Source of the DNA: Crotalaria pallida
Lineage: Eukaryota > Streptophyta > Magnoliopsida > Fabales > Fabaceae
Direction of reading: 5' to 3'
NCBI GenBank assembly: GCA_037953625.1
Contig: CM075652.1
Location: forward strand, 15,520,501 to 15,584,500
DNA length: 64,000 nt
How positions within the stretch are numbered: position 1 is the first letter of the stretch; every line of letters starts with the position of its first letter. The translations under genes and the position numbers were made by a program. Below the pieces are notes generated by a model that was given only the letters and a program-made list of their open reading frames with translations, was not told the origin of the DNA and ran no database searches. Positions 8,307-18,493 of the stretch are shown in pieces.

Positions 8307-11056
8307 ATGTTTAGCTGCAGGTTCTATCTCTTTTGTCTGGTGGCGATTCTATGCATTTCTTTATGTGTTGGAAATTCCAATGCGAAGAAGTGTGTAGACA
8401 CGGAGAGGCATGCTCTTCTCAAGTTCAAAGCTGGCCTCATTAATAACAAGGGATATTCATCCTCATGGACTGGCGAAGATTGTTGCAAATGGAAAGGAAT
8501 TATATGTGATAATTTAACTGGTCATGTAACTGGGTTGGATTTCTGGTATGACTACAATGAGGAAACAACGATGAAAGGTGAGATCGATTCTTCAATATGT
8601 GAACTTCAATATCTGACTTTCCTAAATTTCTCAGGTAATTTCTTTGAAGGAAAGATCCCAAAGTGCATTGGATCACTTGGTGAATTGATAGACTTGAAGC
8701 TTGGAGATAATAGCCTTGTTGGCGCCATTCCCCATGCTCTGGGCAATCTCTCCAATTTGCAAACTCTTGACCTCAGCTTCAATGATTATTTGGTTGCGAA
8801 TGACCTTGAGTGGGTCTCTCGCCTTTCCAGTTTGAGATACCTTAATCTATCATTAAATAATCTTAGTCAAGCTGTTGATTGGATGTCATCAATAAGCAAA
8901 CTCCCTTCTCTTTCAAACATTGCCTTAGATTTTTGTGGACTCCCACAGTTCAATCTAAATTCTATTCCCCAAATGAATTCTTCCACTTCGCTAGATTTCT
9001 TGAGTCTTTCAGGAAATCACTTAAACTGTTCAATTTTGTCTGGGTGGTTAATGTTAGCAAAATCCTCACATATCTTGATCTCTCAAATAATTTTTTGCAA
9101 CATACTATTCCAGAAGACATTGCAAATATGACTTCTCTTAAACTTCTGAGGTTGTCCAATAATGAACTTGAGGACTGCATACCAAAATCCTTTCGTAGTT
9201 TGTGTAAACTGGAAACATTATTTTTGGATGACAACAAATTGACTGGACAACTTAGTGATTATGTATCACGTTTGTGTTCAAGTAGCATACGTGAATTGTA
9301 TCTTTCCCATAATCAGTTGAACGGGTCCGTTCCGTATAATATTGGACAACTTTCTAATCTCTCTGGATTGTCTATTTCTTCAAATAACTTGATTGGTATC
9401 ATTGATGAGGATCATCTATCAAACTTATCTAATTTGAAAAGTTTGTTCATTGATCATACATCACTTTCATTCAACTTTAGTTCAAAGTGGATTCCACCTT
9501 TCCAACTGGAACAATTATATGCATCATCATGCAATTTGGGCCCTAACTTTCCATTATGGCTCAAACATCAAGGAGCACTTGAAGATTTAGAAATTTCTAA
9601 TACTGGTATTTCGGGTTCGCCTCCTAAATGGTTTTGGGATCTAACTCCACGTTTGGTCTACCTAAATGTTTCTCATAACAAACTTAGTGGAGCCTTGCCA
9701 AAATTAATACCACATAGTGATTTTCATATTCTAGAAGCTGTATGGGATTTGAGTTTCAACAACTTTTCTGGTCCACTTCCTAAATTTCTACCATCACTAG
9801 GTCTTTTAAGTGTCTCAAATAATATTTTCTCGGGTTCCATATCTTCATTTTGTGCCCCATCATTTCTAAATTTAAAATACGTTGACCTGTCTAATAACTT
9901 CTTAGAGGGGCAACTACCAAATTGTTGGGGGCAAATGAAAAGGTTAAAAGTCCTGAATTTGGCAGCAAATAAATTCTCAGGAAGAATACCTGAGTCACTT
10001 GGATCTTTACAAGAGATTGAGTCAATCCATTTAAATAACAACAATTTCTCTGGTGAAATTCCATTTTTGGCTCGTTGTTTGAAATTGAAGGTCATTGATT
10101 TTGGGGATAACAGTCTGGGAGGAACATTGCCTGCATGGGTAGACCAAAACCTAAATCATTTGATTATTTTGCGTCTACGTGTGAATAAGTTCAAAGGAAG
10201 GATACCAGCAAGCCTTTGTAATCTTTTAAATCTTCAAGTATTAGATCTCTCCAAAAATAATATTACAGGAGAAATACCTGAATGCCTTAATCAAATAATT
10301 GCTTTGACAAATATAAATCTTCCAAAAAAGACACTTTCATATTTCATAAGTAGATATATTTTTAGATTTGATGATTTTGAATATGGCTGGTTCATTGAGA
10401 GAGGAACATTTGCATGGAAAGGAGCAAACAGAGAATATCGGGAAAATCTTGGACTTCTGACTGCCATTGATCTTTCATGCAATCAGTTAAAAGGAAATAT
10501 ACCTCTTAGTATAACAAAGCTTGCGGCATTAGCTAGCTTAAATCTTTCAGGAAATAATCTCACAGGATTCATTCCCAACAACATTGGTCATATGAAAATG
10601 TTGGAATCACTTGACTTGTCAAAGAACTATCTTTATGGTGGGATTCCAGCGAGCATTTCAAATTTGACTTTTCTCAGTTTCATGAACTTGTCGTTCAACA
10701 ACTTATCTGGGCCGATTCCAATGTGCACTCAGTTAGAAACTTTTGTTAACTCTACATATATAGGGAACCCTGGACTTTGTGGCAAACCACTCTTAAAGGA
10801 ATGCTTAGAAGATAACAACACTCACACAAATTATGATAAAGGAGATGATGATGACAAGCTCCTAAGCTTCGGGTTTTACTTCAGCTTAGGACTTGGATTT
10901 ATTATTGGATTTTGGGGAGTTTGTGGAACTTTAGCTATTAAGACTTCATGGCGATATGCGTATTTCCAGTTCTTCAACAACATGAACGATTGGATATATG
11001 TGAAACTTGTTGTCTTTATGGCCAAGATGAAAAGGAGACTTCAAGTTCAAGACTAA
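8307..11056 (+). pseudogene. LRR receptor-like protein, EIX-type, copy 1 (one-base frameshift)
   Basis: The ATG at 8307 opens MFSCRFYLFCLVAILC, a signal peptide, followed by an N-terminal LRR cap (CVDTERHALLKFKAG...CCKWKG) and LRRs. The frame then breaks: compared with copy 2, one G is missing between 9040 and 9041, so frame 1 ends at 9131 after 274 codons. The remaining LRRs, the non-LRR island (YGWFIERGTFAWKGANREY), the last LRRs, an acidic GDDDDK spacer, one membrane helix (LGLGFIIGFWGVCG) and the short basic tail are intact in the -1 frame to the stop at 11056. There is no kinase, as in RLPs of the tomato EIX1/EIX2 type. A 3' UTR intron (11061-11263, GTAAGG...ACAG) matches copy 2. A sequencing error is the alternative to a true null allele. 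Confidence 0.85.
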
Positions 11057-11060
11057 CGTG

Positions 11061-11263
11061 GTAAGGTTACTGTGTCTCATTTTAATATATATGAAATGTT
11101 ACATTGATTATCCAGCATCATTTTTTCGTGATTAAAAGTGCAATGTTGTTTAAGAAACAAAAAATATGTATATAACTTCGTGTACCTTTTTAATTAAAAT
11201 CTAATAATTTCATGGACTTGATGAAATAGTTAATATAATGTTTCCCCCCTCTATATTTGACAG
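11061..11263 (+). other. Predicted 3' UTR intron of RLP copy 1
   Basis: GTAAGG donor just after the stop codon and TTTGACAG acceptor. The same structure is conserved at copy 2 (21174-21377), and a GTAAGG follows the stop of copy 3. Confidence 0.55.
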
Positions 11264-11626
11264 GTGATGCTCCATTTTGAAGAAGACGTCAGAGGATATA
11301 AGCTTCTGATTTGATTAAGTTCAGATACTTTTTAGTTAAATGTTGTATCAAGACTTTAGACAATCTAGTTGTTTCTTTCTTTCTCTTTTTTTTTTTTTCC
11401 AGATTATATAGTTTAATTATGTGCAATACTAAAATAAATCATGTCATCTCGTGAAACTTTTACCAGCTACTTTCATAATGATATATGTAACCATTTGACT
11501 TGGCAGCGGCAACTCTTGGGTTCTTTACTTATATGTTACTAGTTTTAATCCCGTGCACTGCATGGGGTGTTTGTTATTTTGCTTATAGTGCGCATTTGTT
11601 TGCTTATTATTAGTTAACTATTACTA

Positions 11627-11886
11627 CTCTCGTCATTTAATATAAGACATTTTTGACACTTTTATTTTGTCCTTATTTATAAAACTTGACCATTAATTAC
11701 TTTTTTTTTCCATAAACACCCATATTTATTTAACACTTTTTAGATTCCCAATAATATTAATAGAAGTAATAATTTTGAAAATACATATCAAAAATTCACA
11801 TTTCCAATACAATTAACTAAATTAATCAACTTTCTTAATGAACGTAAAATCTCCCTAAAGGATCCTATAAATAAGGACGGAGGGAG
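11627..11886. mobile_element. Stowaway-like MITE
   Basis: It ends ...GGACGGAGGGAG followed by TA, and starts after TA with CTCTCGTCATTTAATATAAG, a degraded CTCCCTCCGTC end. AT-rich interior, TA target duplication. The 5' half of the same MITE is present downstream of RLP copy 2 (from about 21744) and is cut off at about 21846. Confidence 0.65.
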
Positions 11887-12555
11887 TATTATATTTTGAT
11901 ATATTTTTTACATAACTTTTTATGCTTCTCATTCTTTAATTTTGATGATGGTTTCATAATTTGATTAAATAATTCAAAAACATTATGAATTTTCGAATCG
12001 AATCAGTATCACTTAATTTGTAAATAAAAAATTATGTGATAAAATTCAAATGATCAAATTCGTGAAAACATATTAGCGAAATTAAATTAAATTGTGGAAG
12101 TTAAGTAGATGAAACTTATTTATTTGATAATAATTTTTTATAATCCAATATTATTTTGGAACATATAATATTGTTTATTTTTAATGCTTCAAGCATTTAT
12201 ACTAAATCAAATTTGCATAGCCAAGCGACATGATTAATTAGCGAAAAGTATGATTATCTTGCTTTTAGAAATTTTTATAATGTGAACAATTTATTCAAAT
12301 TTTTTTATTTGATATACACATGCCTAAATTTTTGCAATTATAATATCTACTTCATATTGGATATTGATTTACATAAGAAACTTAATATCTCTACAGTGTT
12401 TCAAAAAGATTAAATATGGGAGCATTAATGCATTATAATTGCATTGATGTGAGAAATATGTTCTTTTTGAATTATCTAATAATTTAATAAAAATGGAAAA
12501 CTAAATGGACATTTTTCCTTTTTAAGACAAAATTTCTTTCAGGAGTTTTGTTAGT
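11887..12555. other. intergenic, no gene seen
   Basis: AT-rich sequence without open frames or recognisable repeats. Confidence 0.5.
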
Positions 12556-12572
12556 ATCAAACTTTTTTTTTT

Positions 12573-12702
12573 TTGATGAACCAGGGTATCCACCCGCGTA
12601 ACTGGGTGACTAATCCCTCGCACCACGGTCGGGCCCTTTCGGGGGCGATGCTCCCAGTAAGGTTTGCTCCATTCACATGCGCCTTGGGAACGACTCGAAC
12701 CC
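12573..12702 (-). mobile_element. SINE, 5'-truncated, minus strand
   Basis: Read on the minus strand it starts near a pol III B-box-like GGGTTCGAGTC, continues through a GC-rich body and ends TTCATC followed by poly(A). The repeat ATCAAAC plus a T run flanks it at 12556-12572 and 12703-12719 as a long target duplication. No A box remains, so the head is truncated. Confidence 0.65.
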
Positions 12703-12719
12703 ATCAAACTTTTTTTTTT

Positions 12720-13640
12720 ATTGAACTTAAATGTTCACAACTATGAATGAATGTAAATCACATCCTTGTATTAGATTGCATACCAAAACAAAATTAGTAA
12801 ACTCATCCCATATTGAATTCTAAAAGCATTTTAACCTAGCATATAAAAATTGCTTTATTCTACCTCTAATCTTGAAATTGGGTTGAAGAATTGGGCAAAA
12901 CTTGGGTGATTCTCACCGCTTCATTTCATATTTTACTGCTCTGCTTATGTATAAGAGAAGGCAAAATTGAACATGATTTATGCAAATTTCCTTTTCTAAT
13001 CTCATCTAGAATCATATATAGTTTCAAAACGACCCCCCGGGAAATAGTTTCAAAACCTCCCAAATTGGTAAATAGTTTCTAAATTGACCCTATATAGGTA
13101 AAAAAAGCCTGAGTCGATGTGTGTGTGCGCTTGTTACAGTATTATTATTATTATTATTTACTTGATTATGCTTCTTTTAAGAGTAATATGTTAGATTGAT
13201 TCCCGACTTTGTAGGCATCGATCAATTTAGTTTCTGAGATTTTCGAAATTGCAAATCAGTCTCTAAGATAAGAACACGTCATTCAAATTAGTCGCTGACA
13301 TACCGTAAGTGTCCCTTAATATGAACTAACGGAATGACCAAAACAACATCGTTTTGTCAGAAAAAATAAACAAAGACAATGAGTATCAGTTAAATTAGTT
13401 ATTGAGATTGTCGAAATCGATCAAATTAGTCTTGATTTTATGGACCATTAACGTCGAAGACTAATATGATGCACTTGTTTTTATATCGAGAACTAATTTG
13501 GAATTTCGATAATTTGGGCGAGGCTCACAAAGCACCGAACATGAGATATTAGGGTTAGATTGTTATCTTGGGTCGCACCATTATTACCTCCCTTCCCTTT
13601 TGAATTGATCAATAGTAGTTAACACCGGAAGAAGAGACAA
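12720..13640. other. intergenic with a weak MULE-MITE-like repeat
   Basis: No gene seen. At about 13190-13540, repeated phrases such as GATCAATTTAGT and TCGAAAT in both orientations look like a decayed TIR element, but clean ends were not found. An (ATT)n microsatellite lies near 13140. Confidence 0.4.
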
Positions 13641-13642
13641 CT

Positions 13643-14097
13643 ATGGATACGGTGAAGAATGATGATAATCAAGATCAACTCGCAGAATCGCTCAACGATC
13701 TCTTGGGCAGCATTTCCACCATGATCAAATCAGAGCTTCAGGTGATTGAAACTTGGCATTGTCAGGGTCTTTGGGAATAATTCAACCTAATTATGATGGT
13801 TTTGTGTGTTGCTTACAGGGTACTAATAATCATGTAGAGCTATTGGAGAAGATGAATCTGAGAGTGGGTGAAGAGTACAAAGGGTTTGGTGATTTGGCTT
13901 CAGGGTTAACGGTTTTTGTGGAGCAGTTGAAATGCAAGAGTGGTAGCTTTAATGAGTATGTTGAGCAGATTGATGCCATAGAGAAGCAAGTCACAGAGTT
14001 TGAAGCTGTGGTCTCTATGCTCGATAAATATACGGCTTTGTTGGAATCAAGAGTGCAATCTGCATATCAAACCAAAATCCATCCTCCTCCTAATTGA
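13643..14097 (+). CDS. BLOS2: BLOC-1 subunit 2 (BLOS2), two exons
   Basis: Exon 1 (13643-13741) encodes MDTVKNDDNQDQLAESL onward through ELQ. The intron (13742-13818) has GT...ACAG ends and is phase 0. Exon 2 (13819-14097) begins GTNNHVELLEKMNLRV and ends IHPPPN before TGA. The 125-residue product matches plant BLOS2 in size and content: an all-helical protein with heptad-rich segments (LAESLNDL, EQIDAIEKQVTEFEAVVSMLD). BLOS2 is a subunit of BLOC-1, which in plants works in endosome-to-vacuole sorting of membrane proteins. The first ATG in frame is used. The gene is intact here, but its flank has been duplicated twice downstream without the coding part. Confidence 0.85.
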
Positions 14098-14660
14098 CTC
14101 TACTCTACTGTATGTATCAGATTTGATTGATTTTCTTTTATATTATTTTTTTGATTGTGGCAGTAGTGAGGTTGTAGTGTATGATTTATCCCCTTTGTAT
14201 AAGTGCTAGTTAGTATTTTAACCAAGTATTTGCGAAATAGTTACAAGGAAATGCTCTCTGCAAATCATTAATTTGATTGACTGTTAATGGTCTTTTCCTG
14301 AAACAATTTTGGTGTACTTCGCAATGAATACTTTGTTTATTCTCAAACCTAATGTTGTCATCCAATTTATTAAGTGATTGGTGTCTCTTCTAACGTATTA
14401 TTTTCTGTAACACTCTACCATAACTCAGAATTGAGTGTTCTGAATGCCAATGATGGTCCTCAGGCAAGGACAGAAAGAATTTTGTTCTTGGTATTGTTAT
14501 TTCATATCTGGTTATTCTATTTACACTGGCAAGAGTTTCTGGTTTTGGTTTTCTGGGTTTTAGACATTATAACTAAATGTAAATTGTGTAAAATGAATTT
14601 CTCATTGAACAATGAAACAGAATTTGGTATTTATACAAGAGCTTGGATTGCAATCTGTCT
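14098..14660 (+). other. 3' UTR and flank of BLOS2, duplicated elsewhere
   Basis: No further gene. The flank from about 14270 to 15990 has diverged copies at about 16905-17700 and 21850-23640, including landmarks such as GAGCATTTATGTTA and TTGTTTGAATTTACTT. Confidence 0.6.
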
Positions 14661-15115
14661 AACTGTCTAGTAACTAAGCGTCTACTACCTAATAGAATCC
14701 CTACCTAACATATATATTAGTTAAGTATCAATACAGTCAGTATTATAAATCCAATATCCTCGCACAAGCTGGAGAGTGAATATTAAGAACTCCCAGCTTG
14801 GAAAGAAGATGCCGAAAAGGTAGAGGATCAAGAGCCTTCGTTACAAATCTGCAGGCTTATCCTTGGTAGGAATAGGAAGCAGATGAAACAATAGAGCAAG
14901 TAGCTGTTCTCTAACGACATGGCAGTCAATTTCAATGTGTTTCATGCGTTCATGATACACTTGATTGGCTGCTATGTGTCTTGCATTGCAGACTGACTAT
15001 CACAATAGAGCAAAGCAGGACTGATAAAAGGGACTGACAATTCCTGAAGTAAGTTAGCCATAGAATTTGACCAACAGTCAAGGATTAAGCTCTGTATTCT
15101 GCTTCCCAAACCTAC
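14660..15115 (-). pseudogene. Ty1-copia RNase H/3' end fragment
   Basis: Read on the minus strand, the sequence gives the copia RNase H signature LLQELSVPFISPALLYCDSQ, then decayed pieces matching the HIAAN...HERMKHIEIDCH region. A terminal segment and probable LTR start follow (CTTGTGCGAGGATATTGG). Several stops and slips are present. It is a truncated old insertion in the BLOS2 3' flank and is absent from the two other copies of that flank. Confidence 0.65.
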
Positions 15116-16010
15116 CCATTGCTGGTGAGCATTTATGTTATGTACTTATGTCTATTGATTTTCAGCAAAGCAAGTTGTTTGAATTTACTTATGTGCAAAA
15201 TTTATTTTCAAAAACAAACAAACATTCTGATTATTTTTATATAAGGCGTTGGCCAGTTGTCAGTTATAATTTTGGTGTGCTTTGATTCATGAAAATTAAA
15301 AGTAACTTAAGATTACATCATTCAAATTTATTTTTCTTTTCTTAGTCCAAATCAGTTTGCAATAAAAAGGTTTCCCGACTTTGTTGAATGATGATGTTGG
15401 TTTTGCTTATGCTACAAGCTTGGACATAGACAAACTGTAAGTTTTCTTCAATTTTGCTATTTGTATCTCTTGTACAATATGTATGTATTGTATTATGGAA
15501 TATACAAGTATAAATTGAATAACATGATTGATTGATTGATTTGAGATTACAAGAGCAAATGTATTTTTAATGAGTGAAGGCTAAACTGATGCAAAAGCAA
15601 TTAGTTACTTACTAAATAAGCAAAATTTTTAGAAACCACCTCAAAATAGAATTGCTGAATTGCAAAAAATAACAGAGATGCTATAGTATTAGACTAAGCT
15701 ATGAGTTACAGCATTAATATGATTACAAATTGTACCAAATTGCATGGTTGCATGATTCTGGATGAACAATGTAGCTATCATGGTTACAAGTTACAATTAA
15801 CAAGATGCTTATTGAATGATTGAATTGATTATAGGACAGAGGAATGTTTTTGTCTGAAGGAAGGAAAAAAAGATTCCATTACCTTCATCAGAAGATGCAG
15901 AAGAGATTATTTCTATTGCTTTTGAAACTTACTGAGTTCTATTGTTAACACTGCACATTATATGTAAATCATTATAATAAAAGGTATCATTTTATTTTAG
16001 TTACAACAAA
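15116..16010. other. BLOS2-flank repeat, copy a (remainder)
   Basis: Non-coding. It aligns by eye with 17160-17650 and 22870-23640, e.g. the shared GTATCTCTTGTA and GATTCTGG.TGAACAATG. Confidence 0.6.
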
Positions 16011-16013
16011 TTA

Positions 16014-16450
16014 TTGAGATGCTTGTGGCCCGTGCCTCCATGGAAATTATAAGTTTTTGATCTGTCTCTTTTGCTTGCGACTGGCCTCAATACGTCGGAC
16101 AATTCATCGTTTATCACATCCTAGAGAATTTGAGTTCAGGAGGTATTCAATTGAGTATTATAGTCCAATTTCATTATGTGAAACTCCTTGGCCTATTTTG
16201 TATAGTTTTTTTTTTTTGTTTTTTTTATTACACAGCTAATTATTGAGATGCTTATGGCCTATGCCTCCATGTAAATTTTATGTGTTTGATATATCACTTC
16301 TCTTGCTTGCGTTTGCTGCTGGCCTTGGTATGTTGGCAAATTCATTGTGTATCGCTTCCTAGAGTATTAGAGTTCTTCCTAGAGTATTAGAGTTCATGAG
16401 GTGTTCAACGAAGTATTATAGTTGAATATCTTTATGAGAAACTCCTTGGC
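16014..16450. repeat. Tandem duplication, unit about 205-225 bp
   Basis: The first copy (about 16014-16213) and second copy (about 16242-16450) share GAGATGCTTRTGGCC, CATGCCTCCATG-like phrases, CTAGAGWATTWGAGTTC and GAAACTCCTTGGCCT. The second copy contains an extra 20-bp internal repeat of TTCCTAGAGTATTAGAG. Confidence 0.75.
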
Positions 16451-16850
16451 CTGCTCAAATTCCTTCAAGTTGGTAAATTTCTCAACCCTTTTCCTCATAA
16501 TGTCCATGTTTTCAGGGTGTTTCTTGGCCAAGGAATTAGTGAACTTGCCCGACTGAATGCCTCCCACATAAAGGAGTAAGGCAACCTTGCGGTCCAAGCC
16601 TTCTATATCTGAAGCTTCTGCTTAAGTAGTCTCTCGATGGTTCCTGCTCGTATTGCACTATTTTGGTAACACTTTGGGATGACCTAAGCTATTCTATGCT
16701 AGCCGTGAAGGGCCTGATGAATTGTTCAATGAGATCATTCACTCATCCCTATGGACTGGTCATCTCGCATGACTTCACAGATTTTTTTGGCTTGGTCTCC
16801 GAGTTGTGTTCTTGATGATTAAGCATCCCACCCTACTTGGGTAGTAAGAC
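16390..16850 (-). pseudogene. Ty3/gypsy gag fragment, minus strand
   Basis: The minus strand encodes DRKVALLLYVGGIQSGKFTN followed by SLAKKHPENMDIMRKRVEKF, resembling the gag core found in plant Ty3/gypsy elements (FxxSLxKKPPETMxExxxRA-type). Upstream sequence in other frames continues the similarity with stops. It is a short, decayed fragment without LTRs. Confidence 0.5.
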
Positions 16851-16904
16851 TGAGAGGGCTTCAACTCCATATTGTTGGCTTTGTATGATATTTCTCTATG
16901 CATA

Positions 16905-17700
16905 CCAAACCAAAATCCATCCTCCTCCCAATTGACAATATATATCATATTTGATTGAAAGAGTTGTGTTCTTGGTTTTTTTTTTTTTAATCTCGTTTCT
17001 GGTTATTTGATTACACCGGCAAGGGTTTCTGGTTATGGCTGCTACTACTCTGGGTTCTGGCATCTCGGGTTCTCTGGGTTTCAGACACGTAGATTTCTGG
17101 TTCTAAAGAAATCGATTCGACCAAGTGATTTTTTTGGCCATCTATTCCCAATTCTATAAATTGAAAGTGAGCATTTATGTTATATACTTGTGTAAATTGA
17201 TTTCTCACCAAAGCAAATTGTTTGAATTTACTTGTGTGTATTGTTGATATAATTGTGATAAGTACTGAAGCCTGAGTATCATATATACCCTACAGCTTTG
17301 GAGGAGTCAATAGTGAGGATTCCAATTTTACCCCTCTGATTGTGATGACTGCTTTTTTATAAACCTTTGTGATGTTATAATTTTTAATCATTCAGATTTT
17401 TTTTAAATCCAAATCAGTGTGTTTCTATTAATTCATATGTAATTAATTAAAATTGCAATTTAAACTTATCTTTCCAATTTAGCGGTTTCGTTTTCACTCT
17501 CTCTTTTATGCAAGCAACTTCATTTGCAATGCATAGGTTCCCTTACTTTATTGAATGATAGTAGTTTTTGGGCCTACAAGTTCTGGCAAAGACAATCTGT
17601 AAGTCTTTCTTCCATTTGCAATCTGTATCTCTTGTAGAATATGATTCAAAAAATGTAGCAAATTGCATTATAAAGTCTCTTGTAGAATATCTATGAGAAA
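16905..17700. repeat. BLOS2-flank repeat, copy b
   Basis: It starts with a copy of the last BLOS2 codons and 3' UTR (ACCAAAATCCATCCTCCTCC), then follows copies a and c. Relative to copy c it lacks about 50 bp near 17380. It carries no BLOS2 coding exon beyond the terminal few codons. Confidence 0.75.
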
Positions 17701-18310
17701 AAATACAAGCAATCAAGTCAAAAGAAAGATCTAAAATAAAATATGCTCATATGAGAGCTATTCGTATTTTAATCAAGAGTATTTTTGGAAAATAAATCAA
17801 TTGTCCTTTAAAAATTACATTGATGAATAGTAGAATTCAAAATATTAAAGATTCAATCATAATTATAGTTGAAGGAAATTTAGCTTATACTAAGCTAATA
17901 TTTATTGCATACCCCAACATGGGAGTACCCTTAGATATTAAAAACCTTAAATTTTTGTAATGCTTTTAATTGTTTTAGTTATGCCTTAATTAATTATCAT
18001 CAACTTAACTTTCACTTAAATCCCTGAATTTATATTCAACATTTATTTTAGTCCTAGAATTATAAAAATTGCTTTTAAGTCTCCAAATTTGTAAAATGTT
18101 ATGCACATTTATGCTTCAGCCGTTAATGTGTAGTTTGTTCAAGAAGAAGAGAAGAAGGCTCATATGTTGCACCAGTCAACACGTTGTTCACTCAAGTCTT
18201 GCCCCTCAGTTTAAGTTTAGTTGACTTGAAGCTATTCAGAATGATTGATTCTTGAGACGTCTCTTATCAAGTGACTAGGGGACCACCATCTTTAGCCTAA
18301 AATGATCCAC
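17700..18310. other. intergenic, no gene seen
   Basis: AT-rich spacer. From about 18180 it shares sequence with the region upstream of RLP copy 3 (GTCTTGCCCCT...TTAAG / inverse at about 34600-34640). Confidence 0.5.
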
Positions 18311-18313
18311 GCC

Positions 18314-18493
18314 ACAAACATCAATGTAACTCATTAAAACCACAATAAATCGATCAAATAGGTGACTTATCTTCATTTAGTTGCTGCCTATATAAGTTTA
18401 ACTTCATAATTCAGTATACACATAACCAGATTACCTATACATTCTTAAGTTCGAAATCCTAAAAACATTCCATAGAGAGTTGAGTTGTTCAAC
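18314..18493 (+). promoter_or_regulatory. Core promoter and 5' UTR of RLP copy 2
   Basis: It has the same AAAACCACAATAAAT and TTTAGTTGCTGCC block as copy 1, ending in TATATAAG at about 18389-18396. About 45 bp of extra leader (TTTAACTTCATAATTCAG...) separates this TATA box from the ATG compared with copy 1. Confidence 0.6.

Noticed and set aside
9724..10482. Antisense genes within the RLP coding regions
   Set aside because: Minus-strand frames at 9724-10095 and 10291-10482, and their equivalents in copy 2, mirror LRR codon structure and are shadows of the sense gene.
8307..11056. LRR receptor kinase
   Set aside because: After the membrane helix only about 35 residues remain, with no kinase domain, so these are receptor-like proteins.
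13753..13818. BLOS2 starting inside its intron
   Set aside because: An open frame runs from 13753 through the intron into exon 2, but the GT...AG intron (13742-13818) and the upstream exon with the conserved N-terminus explain the gene better.
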